DNA of 64,000 bases from positions 1,054,001 to 1,118,000 of the forward strand of contig NZ_CP019239.1 in NCBI RefSeq assembly GCF_001955715.1, read 5' to 3'. Made by a program: the position numbers and the translations under genes. The notes beneath the pieces were generated by a model. It was not told where the DNA came from and did no database searches. It worked only from the letters and a program-made list of their open reading frames with translations. Below are positions 35,439 through 45,886 of this stretch, piece by piece. Numbering within the stretch: position 1 is the first letter of the stretch; each line of letters starts with the position of its first letter. The DNA comes from Rhodoferax saidenbachensis. Lineage in GTDB: Bacteria; Pseudomonadota; Gammaproteobacteria; Burkholderiales; Burkholderiaceae_C.

Positions 35439-38400
35439 ACACCACGCCCAACTCCCGCGAGCAATACAGCACCCACATTCCCGCGCTGCACCTTCTGTGC
35501 AACCTAGGCTGGAACTTCATCTCCACCGCGCAAACTCTGGCCATGCGTGGCAGCACACGTGAGGTGCTGCTCAAAGGCCGCTTGATCGAGGTCTTGCAGA
35601 CCCGGCGCTATGAATACAAGGGCGAGTGGTACCCGCTGTCCCCCAGTGGCATTGACCAAATCGTGCGCGAACTATCAGCGCTGAGTTTGGCCGAAGGCTT
35701 GCTACCTGCCAACGAGCGGCTGTATGGCAAGCTGGCTTTGGGCATCACCGTAACCGAGTTCATGCCCGATGGCAAGAAGCATCAGCCCACGATTCATGTG
35801 ATCGACTGGGTGGACACAGCGGCCAACCGCTGGGATGTGACGGAAGAACTGGAGGTCTTGGCTGCGCAAGGCACGCACACGCGGCTACCGGATGTGGTTT
35901 GTTATGTGAACGGCATACCGCTGGTGGTGATCGAGGCCAAGCGCCCCGAATCATCGGGCGGCAGCAACCCGGCCAAGGCGATGGTGGAAGAAGGCATCAG
36001 CCAACACCTGCGCAACCAGCGGCCAGACGAAATTCCCAACCTGTTTGCCTATGCGCAGTTGCTGCTGTCCATCAGCCAGACCGAAGGGCGCTATGGCACC
36101 ACACACACGGCTGCCAAGTTCTGGGCCAAGTGGCGGGAAGAAGAGTTTGACGAAGCACAGATCAGCGCCTGGAAGAACGCCGCGTTGCAGCCGGGCACGC
36201 GTGCTGCGTTGTTCGAGGGAAAGCCAGCAGCTTTGGCGGCTTACTTTGATTCCCTGTGGGCGCAAACCATGCAGCCCACCGACCAGGATCGCTTGCTGGC
36301 CAGCCTGTTGACACCGGCGCGGCTGCTGGAGTTTTTGCGCGGGTTTGTGCTGTTTGACCGCAAGGTCGGCAAGATCGTCGCGCGCTACCAGCAGTTCTTT
36401 GGCATCCGCGCGCTGCTGGACCGCATTCGTCAATTGCGGCCGGACGGTGGGCGGCAGGGCGGTGTGGTGTGGCACACCACGGGTTCGGGCAAGAGTTTCA
36501 CCATGGTGTTTTTGACCAAGGCCTTGTTACTGGTGGATGCCCTCAAGGAATGCCGCGTGGTGGTTGTGACCGACCGGATTGACCTGGAAGGGCAACTGTC
36601 ACGCAACTTCATATCGAGCGGTGCATTTGGCTCCGCCATTGCCATCAAGAAAGACGGTGAAAAGAGCCGGGCTTTGTCGGGCCGCGATCTGGCCAAGCGC
36701 ATTGGCGGCGGCACGGAGCGCATCTCTTTTACCTTGATTCACAAGTTCAACACGGCATCCAAGTTGCCCGAGTGCCGCAATGACTCGCCCAACCTGATTG
36801 TGTTGGTGGATGAGGGGCACCGCAGCCATGGCGGCGAGACGCATGAGCGTATGAAGAAGGCCTTGCCCAAGGCCGCCTACATCGCTTTCACTGGTACGCC
36901 CTTGTTGAAAAATGAAAAGACTGCCAATAAGTTTGGCCCCATCGTCCATGCGTACACCATGCAGCGCGCCGTGGAAGATGAAACGGTGGCCCCGTTGCTG
37001 TACGAAGAGCGGGTGCCCGAGCTGGACATCAATGAAGAGGCGGTCAACCGCTGGTTTGAAAAAATCACGGCCAACCTGAGCGATGCGCAGCGCACCGACC
37101 TGAAACGCAAGTTTGCGAAAAAGGGTGCTATCTACGGTGCTGCCAATCGCATCGAGCTGATTGCCTGGGACATTGCCACGCACTTCAGCGAAAACATCAA
37201 GGGTTTGGGCACGGGCTTGAAAGGGCAGGTGGCCACCGACAGCAAGCTGGATGCGATTCGCTACAAAAAGGCCTTGGATGACACGGGGCTGGTAAGCAGT
37301 GTCGTCATTATCTCGCCGCCCGACACGCGGGAGGGCAATTCTGACGTAGACGAAGACAAGCTGCCGGAGGTGCAAAAGTGGTGGAAGCAAAACATGGCTT
37401 CCTATGCTGACATGGAAGCCTACGAGAAGCAGGTCGTCAGCGACTTTGGTACGGACGGGGCGCCGGACTTGCTGATCGTGGTGGACAAGTTGCTGACCGG
37501 GTTTGATGAGCCCCGCAATGCGGTGCTGTACATCGACAAACCGCTCAAGGGCCATAACCTGATTCAGGCCGTGGCGCGGGTGAATCGCCTGCACGACGCC
37601 AAGCGCTATGGCGTGCTGGTGGACTACCGGGGCATTTTGAAAGAGTTGGATACGGCTATTCGCGCCTACCAAGACCTGGAGACTCGTACCCAGGGCGGTT
37701 TTGATATGGCGGATATTGAGGGGCTGTACCAGCAGTTCAGCACCGAATACAAGCGCCTGCCCGCCTTGCATGACCGCCTGTGGTCGTTCTTCAAGAGTGT
37801 GGAAAACAGGCTGGACCGCGAGCAATACCGACAGGTGCTGACGCCCAAGTTTGTCAAAGGCGTGGATGGGGAAGACTATGACGAACGCCAGAAGCTGCGT
37901 GACGACTTTTATGAAGCGCTGACCGCTTTTGGCCTTTGTCTGCAGACCGCGCTTTCTTCGCGCAGCTTTTTTGAAGACAAAAGTTTTTCAGAAAATCTGA
38001 TTGCACGTTACAAGTCTGACCTTGGCTTCTTTTCAGAACTGCGGCAGACGGCCCGACGCGACGCCATGGAAACGGTGGACTACAGCACCTATGAAGAGCA
38101 AATCCGTAAGCTGGTGGACAAACAAGTCATTGGCACCGAAGTGCGCGAGCCCCAGGGCGTGTACATGGTCCACCAGTTGGGCAAGGCAGAAGATCCTAAA
38201 GATTGGTCCGAAGAAAAGACGCGCAACGAGACGGACATGATCCGTACCCGCTTGCGCAAAACCATTGAACAGGAACTGGCGGGCGACCCCTACGCACAGA
38301 AGGTGTTTGGCGAGTTGCTGAAACAAGCCATTGCTGAAGCCGAAGCCATGTTTGACCATCCGCTCAAGCAGTACGCGTTGTTTCAGGAGTTTGCACAGAA

Positions 38401-38734
38401 GCTGGAGGTGCGCGCAATTCCTGGCGTGCCCGATGCACTAGCAGACAGGCCGCATGCCAAGGCATATTTTGGTGCGATGCGTCTGGTCTTGGGTGATGAG
38501 GCCCTTGCGGGTCTTGGCAAAGAGGCGCACGACACATTGGTCGATCAAGCCGTCGCCATGGACGCCATGGTGCGGGATGCAGTTGCCGAAAACTCGCTGA
38601 ATCCGCAGAACATCGAAGCCGCAATTCGCAAGGGCTTGTTGCCTTTGTTGTTTGGCACGCTGGGTTTGGACAATGCGAAGCTGGTGGTGGAGCAGGTCAT
38701 TCAGATCACTCGCGTTGGCTTGAGCAAGTCGTGA
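35435..38734 (+). CDS. hsdR: Type I restriction endonuclease subunit R
   Basis: ATP-driven DNA translocase and nuclease, 1099 residues. The N-terminal nuclease domain has the PD-(D/E)XK residues Asp153 (LPDVV) and Glu167-x-Lys169 (VIEAK). The motor has Walker A TTGSGKS with Lys353, and motif II VDEGHRSHGG near Asp459. The second RecA-like domain has LLTGFDEPRNAVLYIDKPLK and QAVARVNRLH. The C-terminal helical part binds the methylase core. Start overlaps the hsdS stop as ATGA. Confidence 0.96.
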   Translation: MNTTPNSREQYSTHIPALHLLCNLGWNFISTAQTLAMRGSTREVLLKGRLIEVLQTRRYEYKGEWYPLSPSGIDQIVRELSALSLAEGLLPANERLYGKLALGITVTEFMPDGKKHQPTIHVIDWVDTAANRWDVTEELEVLAAQGTHTRLPDVVCYVNGIPLVVIEAKRPESSGGSNPAKAMVEEGISQHLRNQRPDEIPNLFAYAQLLLSISQTEGRYGTTHTAAKFWAKWREEEFDEAQISAWKNAALQPGTRAALFEGKPAALAAYFDSLWAQTMQPTDQDRLLASLLTPARLLEFLRGFVLFDRKVGKIVARYQQFFGIRALLDRIRQLRPDGGRQGGVVWHTTGSGKSFTMVFLTKALLLVDALKECRVVVVTDRIDLEGQLSRNFISSGAFGSAIAIKKDGEKSRALSGRDLAKRIGGGTERISFTLIHKFNTASKLPECRNDSPNLIVLVDEGHRSHGGETHERMKKALPKAAYIAFTGTPLLKNEKTANKFGPIVHAYTMQRAVEDETVAPLLYEERVPELDINEEAVNRWFEKITANLSDAQRTDLKRKFAKKGAIYGAANRIELIAWDIATHFSENIKGLGTGLKGQVATDSKLDAIRYKKALDDTGLVSSVVIISPPDTREGNSDVDEDKLPEVQKWWKQNMASYADMEAYEKQVVSDFGTDGAPDLLIVVDKLLTGFDEPRNAVLYIDKPLKGHNLIQAVARVNRLHDAKRYGVLVDYRGILKELDTAIRAYQDLETRTQGGFDMADIEGLYQQFSTEYKRLPALHDRLWSFFKSVENRLDREQYRQVLTPKFVKGVDGEDYDERQKLRDDFYEALTAFGLCLQTALSSRSFFEDKSFSENLIARYKSDLGFFSELRQTARRDAMETVDYSTYEEQIRKLVDKQVIGTEVREPQGVYMVHQLGKAEDPKDWSEEKTRNETDMIRTRLRKTIEQELAGDPYAQKVFGELLKQAIAEAEAMFDHPLKQYALFQEFAQKLEVRAIPGVPDALADRPHAKAYFGAMRLVLGDEALAGLGKEAHDTLVDQAVAMDAMVRDAVAENSLNPQNIEAAIRKGLLPLLFGTLGLDNAKLVVEQVIQITRVGLSKS

Positions 38735-39486
38735 ACATGCTGGTATCTGAGCGCTTGTCCCAGCATCACCTGAGCTACGGGGACGAGGTCATCGCCTTCA
38801 GTTTGCGCCGCCAGCCATCACGGACGGTGACGCGCGTGGCGATTCATGTGGAGCCGGATGGCCGCGTACTGGTGGATGCGCCAGATGCCGCGCCTTTGAG
38901 CACGGTATTGGCCGCCGTGAAAAAACGGTCTCGCTGGATCAGTCAGCACGTTGGTGCGGCGAAGCAGCGGTTAGCTCACCTACTCCCACGCGAATACGTC
39001 AGTGGCGAGTCGTTGCACTATCTGGGGCGGCGTTATCGGCTGAAGGTGTTCGCACAGGCCAAGGCAGCACCCCAGGTTCGCATGCGCGGGGCTTTTGTTG
39101 TCGTGACGGTGCCAGAGCGCTCACCAGCCATGGTTCGGACCGCGTTGGAGGCATGGTATCGCTTGCGTGCCCGTGAACTGTTTGCTGATCGCCTCGCCGC
39201 TGTGGCGGCGCCACTGCGTTGGGTGAAGCAGCTTCCCCCCACGCGTCTTCAGTTCATGACAGTGCAGTGGGGAAGTTGTTCGCCGTCAGGCCGCATTACG
39301 CTGAATCCGCTGTTAGTCAAAACACCGCGCGAATGCATTGACTACGTTTTGCTGCATGAGTTGTGTCATTTGCTGCACCACAACCATAGCCCCAAGTTCT
39401 ATGGAGCACTGGATAGGCACATGCCGCGTTGGCGTGAGGTCAAGGTGAAGCTGGACAACATGGCGGAAGATGTTTTTCGGGTGTGA
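38731..39486 (+). CDS. YgjP-like M48/SprT-type metallopeptidase
   Basis: Zinc metallopeptidase of the YgjP (DUF45) family, 251 residues. The zinc site HELCHLLHHNHSPKF is complete. QWGSCSPSGRITLNPLLV is the family hallmark just before it. GTG at 38731 overlaps the hsdR stop as GTGA; an ATG two codons later is also possible. Its coupling to hsdR suggests a role linked to the restriction system, for example turnover of a subunit, but that is inference. A bidirectional terminator follows. Confidence 0.9.
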   Translation: MNMLVSERLSQHHLSYGDEVIAFSLRRQPSRTVTRVAIHVEPDGRVLVDAPDAAPLSTVLAAVKKRSRWISQHVGAAKQRLAHLLPREYVSGESLHYLGRRYRLKVFAQAKAAPQVRMRGAFVVVTVPERSPAMVRTALEAWYRLRARELFADRLAAVAAPLRWVKQLPPTRLQFMTVQWGSCSPSGRITLNPLLVKTPRECIDYVLLHELCHLLHHNHSPKFYGALDRHMPRWREVKVKLDNMAEDVFRV

Positions 39487-39509
39487 AACCGCAAGAGATC
39501 GGCCGCCAA

Positions 39510-39542
39510 AAACAAAGCCCGCTTTCGCGGGCTTTGTCTTGT
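39510..39542. terminator. Bidirectional terminator between the restriction operon and argG
   Basis: ACAAAGCCCGC and GCGGGCTTTGT form an 11-base stem around TTTC. T-rich sequence follows on the plus strand and an A-rich run precedes it, so it can serve both convergent units. Confidence 0.88.
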
Positions 39543-39559
39543 GGGAAGTCGGAATTGGC

Positions 39560-40945
<1,386 letters not shown>

Positions 40946-40963
40946 TGGTTGTGGAGGGGGTGA

Positions 40964-41020
40964 CCGTTCGCCCTGAGCTTGTCGAAGGGCTGGCAGGGCT
41001 TCGACAGGCTCAGCCCGAAC
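40964..41020. repeat. 50-bp palindromic repeat, copy 2
   Basis: CCGTTCGCCCTGAGCTTGTC, then GAAGGGCTGGCAGGGCTTCG, then ACAGGCTCAGCCCGAAC: same arms as 8748-8797 with a longer loop, in the gap between ppnP and argG. Confidence 0.85.
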
Positions 41021-41032
41021 TGAGGTTGGGTC

Positions 41033-41359
41033 TTAGCCAAAGTGACAGATGTAGTGATAAGCCTCAAAGCCCTCGGTCACGCGGATCTGGAACTTGGCGT
41101 TGCTGGGCACGCTGAATTTTTGGCCTTCACCGGAGGTGACCCATGCGTCGGTGCCGTCCAGTTGGTAGTCGCAGCTACCGCCCACGCATTCCATGATCTC
41201 GGGGGCGCCGGTGTTGAAGGTCAGCGTGGCGGGCAGGATCACGCCCACCGACTTCTTGGTGCCGTCGGCCAGGGTGAAGCCGTGGCTGACGCACTTGCCG
41301 TCAAAGTAGACATTGGCCTTGGTGGTAACGGTGACGCCGGGGATCTGGGTGGTGGTCAT
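41033..41359 (-). CDS. ppnP: Pyrimidine/purine nucleoside phosphorylase
   Basis: Small cupin-fold phosphorylase (DUF1255, E. coli PpnP/YaiE) that phosphorolyses several nucleosides to base and ribose-1-phosphate. 108 residues beginning MTTTQIPGVTVTTKANVYFD; family features KSVGVILPATLTFNTGAPE and EGFEAYHYICHFG at the C-terminus. The start at 41359 fits the usual length; the upstream open frame is repeat-derived. Confidence 0.9.
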   Translation of the reverse strand: MTTTQIPGVTVTTKANVYFDGKCVSHGFTLADGTKKSVGVILPATLTFNTGAPEIMECVGGSCDYQLDGTDAWVTSGEGQKFSVPSNAKFQIRVTEGFEAYHYICHFG

Positions 41360-41417
41360 GGTGCGAGGGAAGGGTAGGAGGGGGAAACCCGCAATTTTAG
41401 GGCTTTGCGGATCCAAT

Positions 41418-41499
41418 CCGTTCGCGTTGAGCTTGTCGAAACGCAGCCCAGACAAATCCAGGCCTTGTGGAAGGCTTCGACAGGCTCAGCCCGAACGGG
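41418..41499. repeat. 50-bp palindromic repeat, copy 3 with an enlarged loop
   Basis: Left arm CCGTTCGCGTTGAGCTTGTC then GAA; right arm GGCTTCGACAGGCTCAGCCC then GAACGG. About 37 unrelated bases separate the arms. It fills the gap between the ArsC-like gene and ppnP. Confidence 0.78.
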
Positions 41500-41546
41500 G
41501 CGGGGGGAATGTTGGTGCGCGCTACTCCGGCCGAACGGATATGGGC

Positions 41547-41897
41547 TCAGACGGGGCGCCCGGCGAAGCTTTCCGGGCTGAAGCCCACGGTCACGCTGCC
41601 ATCGCGCCACACCACCACCGGGCGTTTGATCACGCTGCTGTGTTCCTGCATCACCGCCATGGCGGACGGCGTGTCCACCACGCTGGCTTGGGTGGCGTCG
41701 TCCAGCTTGCGCCAGGTGGGGCCTTTGCGGTTGATCAGCTTGTCCAGGCCCACGGCGTCTATCCAGCCGGGCAGCAGCGCGGTGGGGACGCCTTGCTTTT
41801 TGAAGTCGTGGAAGCTGTAGTCAACGCCTTGCGCTGTGAGCCAGTCGCGGGCTTTTTTGACGGTGTCGCAGTTGGGAATGCCGTAAAGGGTAATCAT
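41547..41897 (-). CDS. ArsC/Spx-family reductase, YffB-like
   Basis: Thioredoxin-fold ArsC-family protein, 116 residues from MITLYGIPNCDTVKKARDWL. The single N-terminal Cys in PNCDTVKKA, plus WRKLDDATQASVV and RPVVVWRDGSVTVGFSPESF, match YffB. Substrate is not known; YffB-type proteins are probably glutathione-linked rather than true arsenate reductases. An ATG three codons upstream (41906) is an alternative start. Confidence 0.88.
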   Translation of the reverse strand: MITLYGIPNCDTVKKARDWLTAQGVDYSFHDFKKQGVPTALLPGWIDAVGLDKLINRKGPTWRKLDDATQASVVDTPSAMAVMQEHSSVIKRPVVVWRDGSVTVGFSPESFAGRPV

Positions 41898-41917
41898 GGG
41901 CGGCATTGTAGGGATGG

Positions 41918-43069
41918 CTAATGCACCGACGGCAAGCCCGAGCGGCTATCGGCCCACAGTGACAGGCGCGCGTCGGGTTCGCGGTCTGTCACGTCAACCA
42001 GCGCCGCAATGGTGCCGAGCTGGGCACCGCTGCGGTTGAAAAATGGTGCCCGGAAATAGAGCATGTAGCGGGTCTCGCCGTTGACATAGAAACGGTGAAC
42101 CTCTTGCTTTGTGGCCTTGAGGCTGCCCTCTTCTTCGGCGGTGGTGATGTCAATGACGTTGTCTTCCAGGTCATCGAATTCACTCGGCATCGGGTTGCCG
42201 ATCGCCACCTCTGCAGGGATGCCGAACATGCGCTCCCAGGCGGGATTGACGACAAGGCAGATGTCGCGCGCACTGCGCACAAAAACCGGCAGTGGAAACG
42301 CGTCCACCAACTGGCGGGTGAAGTACAGCTGGTCGGCCTGCTCGGCTTCGGAGTTCTGCAGCGACGTGATCAATTGCTGGATCTGGGTGGCCATCGCATT
42401 GAAGGTCTCGGCCACGGTCTGCACCTCCAGCGTGCCCTTCACCTCCATGCGCGTATCCAGAAAGCCGCTCTGGAACGCCACCGTGGCGTCGGACAGCCGA
42501 CTCAGCATGCGCGCGTTGGCGCGCAGCAGCAGCGTGAGGGCGACGAAGATGGTGACGATGTTGAGCGCGGAGATGCCGATTTGCGAGGCCACCACGTTCC
42601 AGATATCCGCCAGCGAAGCGTCTGGCCAGACGGCGACGGTGAAGACCGCCTGTTGCCCATCGGCCAAGGTCGTGCTGAATTGCTTTTCAATGCGCTCGGT
42701 ATGCGCCAGGGACGCAAACCATTGCGGCACGGCGGGGGGCGGCAGAGCAGGGCTTTTGGCGGTGACGGTGAACGCGCCAGCCTGCCACACCATGCCCGCC
42801 AGCCCGGGCGTGAACTGGAGCGTTTCGTCCAGCTTGCTTTGAATCGCCTGCGCATCGCCCGGCGCCCGGCGCAACTCGGGCAGCAGAAAGAACCCCATGC
42901 GGTTGATCTCGGTCACCCAGCGCTTTTGCGCCTCTTCCACTTCAGACGCAATGAGGAAGTGGTAACGCGTCAGCACGGCCAGCAGAATCAACAACACGAT
43001 AGGCACGTACAGCCGAGGGTAGGTGCCCTTGGACAGCCAGGTGCGGAGGTTGATTTTGGACGCGGCCAT
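41918..43069 (-). CDS. Membrane PAS-HAMP sensor protein lacking an output domain
   Basis: 383 residues. First membrane helix LYVPIVLLILLAVLTRYHFL, a periplasmic segment of about 120 residues, second helix IGISALNIVTIFVALTLLLR, then a HAMP-like linker (VAETFNAMATQIQQLITSLQ). A PAS domain follows (DAFPLPVFVRSARDICLVVN, PAWERMFGIP) ending in a PAC segment. The protein stops right after the PAC motif (DVTDREPDARLSLWADSRSG), where a GGDEF, EAL or kinase domain would normally begin. Either it is a truncated cyclase or it signals through a partner. Start at 43069 (MAASKINLRTWL). Confidence 0.8.
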   Translation of the reverse strand: MAASKINLRTWLSKGTYPRLYVPIVLLILLAVLTRYHFLIASEVEEAQKRWVTEINRMGFFLLPELRRAPGDAQAIQSKLDETLQFTPGLAGMVWQAGAFTVTAKSPALPPPAVPQWFASLAHTERIEKQFSTTLADGQQAVFTVAVWPDASLADIWNVVASQIGISALNIVTIFVALTLLLRANARMLSRLSDATVAFQSGFLDTRMEVKGTLEVQTVAETFNAMATQIQQLITSLQNSEAEQADQLYFTRQLVDAFPLPVFVRSARDICLVVNPAWERMFGIPAEVAIGNPMPSEFDDLEDNVIDITTAEEEGSLKATKQEVHRFYVNGETRYMLYFRAPFFNRSGAQLGTIAALVDVTDREPDARLSLWADSRSGLPSVH

Positions 43070-43245
43070 GATTTTGGGATGACGCGCGCATTTTCTGCCC
43101 AAATGTGCCGGAGCGCCATAGCGAAATTCCAGGGGTTGTGGCGCGCTTTCGCCCGCTGACGGCGGACGTGTGCCTACGCCTGGCCCAGAAGGGGAGTGCC
43201 CCTACGCGCCACCTATGCCGAGCGCTAAGCGACAATCCCCCCGCC

Positions 43246-44568
43246 ATGACTGCCAACTACACCACGCTTGACGAATGGCTCGCCCACTGCGAGCGCCTCC
43301 ACCCCCTCGGCCAGCAGGGCATTGAACTCGGTCTGGAGCGGGTCGGCGCCGTCGCCCAGCGCCTGGGCCTGCGGTTTGACTGCCCGGTAATCACCGTGGC
43401 CGGCACCAACGGCAAGGGCTCCACCTGCGCCATGCTCGAATGCATCCTGGGCCAGGCGGGGTACAAGACCGGGGTCTACACCTCGCCGCATCTGGTGCAC
43501 TTTGAAGAGCGCATGCGCCTTCTGGGCGAGGCTGCACCTGCTAGCAAATTTATAGCTGCTCTCGCAGACGTGGAGGGGGCTAGAGGCCAAAATGGCTCTG
43601 AAATCTCGCTCAGCTACTTCGAATTCACCACCCTGGCCATCCTGCTGGCCCTGTCCCGCGAGGGGCTGGACGTGGTGATTCTGGAGGTCGGCCTGGGCGG
43701 GCGGTTGGACGCGGTGAACATCATCGATGCCGACTGCGCCGTCATCACCAGCATTGACCTGGACCACATGGAGCTTCTGGGCAACACCCGCGAGGCCATT
43801 GGCCGCGAGAAGGCCGGCATCATGCGCACCGGCCGCCCCGTCATCGTCAGCGACCCCATGCCGCCGCAAAGCGTGCTGGACCACGCCATGGAAGTGGGCG
43901 CTGACCTGTGGCAGGTGGGTAAGGATTTCAACGTGTCTGGCGACAAGCAGCAATGGGGCTGGGCCGGGCGCGGGCGGCGCTACAGCGGCTTGGCCTACCC
44001 GGCGCTGCGTGGGGCCAACCAACTGGTCAACGCATCGGGCGTGCTGGCCGCGCTGGCCGCGCTGCGCGACAAGCTGCCGATCACCGCCCAGGCCGTGCGC
44101 AACGGGCTGGCGTTTGTGGAGCTGCCGGGGCGTTTTCAGATCATTCCCGGCCAGCCCACGCTGGTGCTGGACGTGGCGCACAACCCGCATTCCGTCGCTG
44201 CGCTGGCGGCCAATCTGGACGCTATGGGCTTCTTCCCCACCACCCATGCGGTGTTTGGCGCCATGGCCGACAAGGACCTGGCGCCCATGTTTGCCAAGGT
44301 CGGGCCCATGGTGGACCGTTGGTATTTCACCGATTTGCCCACGGCCCGTGCGGCCAGCGGCCAGGACTTGCAAACCCGGTGGCAGGCCCAAAATACCCGC
44401 AAGGATGTGGCTGCGCAGGCGTGCGCAGACCCCATGCAAGCCCTGCATGCGGCCATGGCTGCGGCAGACCCCGCTGATAGAATTGTCGTCTTTGGGTCGT
44501 TCTACACCGTGGGTGGCGTGCTGATAGAAGGCGTACCCCGGCTGCAAGCCAAACATCTGAACTCCTGA
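43246..44568 (+). CDS. folC: Bifunctional folylpolyglutamate synthase/dihydrofolate synthase
   Basis: Adds glutamate to dihydropteroate and to folates. It has the Mur-ligase fold: P-loop ITVAGTNGKGSTCAMLE, VYTSPHLVHFEERMR, LSYFEFTTLAILLAL, LEVGLGGRLDAVN and the C-terminal VLDVAHNPHSVAAL. 440 residues. Residues 99-116 (ASKFIAALADVEGARGQN) are encoded by the dispersed 55-bp element; the peptide fits the helix where relatives read FAEIEAARG-like sequence. First gene of the conserved folC-SPOR-cvpA-purF order. Confidence 0.95.
   Translation: MTANYTTLDEWLAHCERLHPLGQQGIELGLERVGAVAQRLGLRFDCPVITVAGTNGKGSTCAMLECILGQAGYKTGVYTSPHLVHFEERMRLLGEAAPASKFIAALADVEGARGQNGSEISLSYFEFTTLAILLALSREGLDVVILEVGLGGRLDAVNIIDADCAVITSIDLDHMELLGNTREAIGREKAGIMRTGRPVIVSDPMPPQSVLDHAMEVGADLWQVGKDFNVSGDKQQWGWAGRGRRYSGLAYPALRGANQLVNASGVLAALAALRDKLPITAQAVRNGLAFVELPGRFQIIPGQPTLVLDVAHNPHSVAALAANLDAMGFFPTTHAVFGAMADKDLAPMFAKVGPMVDRWYFTDLPTARAASGQDLQTRWQAQNTRKDVAAQACADPMQALHAAMAAADPADRIVVFGSFYTVGGVLIEGVPRLQAKHLNS
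43540..43593 (+). repeat. Dispersed 55-bp element inside folC
   Basis: GCTAGCAAATTTATAGCTGC, then TCTCGCAGACGTGGAGGGGG, then CTAGAGGCCAAAAT, in frame with folC. Confidence 0.82.
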
Positions 44569-44579
44569 GTCACCCATCC

Positions 44580-45371
44580 ATGCCATTTTTCAAGTTTCGC
44601 AAAGGCGGCGACGCGCAACCTGCCCCCGCACCGGCACCCGAGAGCGTGGAGGCTTTGCGCAGGCGAGCCCGCCACCGCCTGATTGGTGCGGCTGTTCTGG
44701 TGCTGATGGGGGTGATTGGCTTCCCGCTGGTGTTTGACAACCAGCCGCGCCCGATTGACGTAGACATTCCCATCGAGATTCCGGACCGCAACAAGGTCAA
44801 GCCGCTGGGCGCCGCGCCCGCACCGGCTCCCTCGGCACAAGCCAGTGGCGCGGTCGATGCGCCCCCGGCCGCTACGGCTGCAGCGACTCCTGCTGCCCCT
44901 GCGTCTGCCGCACCGCCCGCGCGCGTGGCGACAGGTGTGGTTTCTCCCGCGCCTGCCCCCAAACCAACTGTCGAGGCGGCCAAACCTGCGCCCAAGCCAG
45001 AACCCAAACCGGTTGAGAAGCCGGCCGAAAAAGTGGCCGAAAAGCCCGCTGCCAAGCCAGACGACGGCGCCAAGGCCCGTGCCTTGCTCGATGGCAAGGA
45101 GGCTGCTGCCAAACCCGCCAGTTCCGCCTCTGCCGCAGCCACAGGCCGCTTTGTGGTGCAGGTGGGCGCCTACGCCGAAGTGACCAAGGCGCGTGAAGCG
45201 CGCATGAAGGTCGAGCGCGCTGGCCTGAAAACCTATACCCAGGTGGTGCAGTCCTCCGAAGGCAAACGCATCCGGGTGCGCGTGGGACCGTTTGAAAACA
45301 AGGCGGCTGCCGACAAGGCGGCCGACAAGATCAAGAAGCTGGACTTGCCCGCCGCGATTCTGGAACTCTAG
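44580..45371 (+). CDS. dedD: SPOR-domain cell division protein, DedD-like
   Basis: Inner-membrane protein with a short cytoplasmic N-terminus, one membrane helix (LIGAAVLVLMGVIGFPLVF) and a long Ala/Pro/Lys-rich periplasmic linker. The C-terminal SPOR domain (RFVVQVGAYAEVTKAREARM to KIKKLDLPAAILEL) binds denuded septal peptidoglycan. 263 residues. Position between folC and cvpA matches E. coli dedD. Confidence 0.9.
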   Translation: MPFFKFRKGGDAQPAPAPAPESVEALRRRARHRLIGAAVLVLMGVIGFPLVFDNQPRPIDVDIPIEIPDRNKVKPLGAAPAPAPSAQASGAVDAPPAATAAATPAAPASAAPPARVATGVVSPAPAPKPTVEAAKPAPKPEPKPVEKPAEKVAEKPAAKPDDGAKARALLDGKEAAAKPASSASAAATGRFVVQVGAYAEVTKAREARMKVERAGLKTYTQVVQSSEGKRIRVRVGPFENKAAADKAADKIKKLDLPAAILEL

Positions 45372-45386
45372 AAGCGGTCTGAGACC

Positions 45387-45872
45387 ATGCCCGCTCTGGA
45401 CTGGATTTTTATAGGCGTGCTGCTGTTCTCCCTGTTGTTGGGAGCGTGGCGCGGGCTGGTGTACGAAGTGTTGTCGTTGCTGGGCTGGATTGCGGCGTTT
45501 GTGCTGGCGCAATGGTTTGCGCCCGATGCCGCGCGGTGGCTACCGATGTCGGGCGCCACAGAGCCCATCCGTTATGCGGCCGGTTTTGTGCTGGTGTTTA
45601 TTGCCACCGTGTTTGCCTGCAGCGTGCTGGCGTTTGTGATCAAGAAGCTGATGGCTGCCGTGGGGCTGGCCCCTGCAGACCGCGTGCTTGGTGCCGTCTT
45701 TGGCCTGTTGCGCGGCGTGATCATTCTGCTGGCCGTGACGGTGGTGGTGGGCATGACGCCCCTGCACACGGCAGATTGGTGGCAAGAGGCCGCAGGGCCC
45801 AAAGTTGCGACGGTGGTAGTGCAGGGCATCAAGCCCGTACTGCCGCAGGAATTCGGAAAATATCTACCTTGA
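45387..45872 (+). CDS. cvpA: CvpA family membrane protein
   Basis: 161 residues with four hydrophobic segments (LDWIFIGVLLFSLLLGAWRG and ALLSLLGWIAAFVLA-type stretches), typical of the colicin V production protein family. It lies 14 bases before purF, the same order as in E. coli, where it is co-transcribed with purF. Function is still poorly defined; envelope homeostasis has been suggested for the family. Confidence 0.9.
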   Translation: MPALDWIFIGVLLFSLLLGAWRGLVYEVLSLLGWIAAFVLAQWFAPDAARWLPMSGATEPIRYAAGFVLVFIATVFACSVLAFVIKKLMAAVGLAPADRVLGAVFGLLRGVIILLAVTVVVGMTPLHTADWWQEAAGPKVATVVVQGIKPVLPQEFGKYLP

Positions 45873-45886
45873 ATGAGTAACAAACC

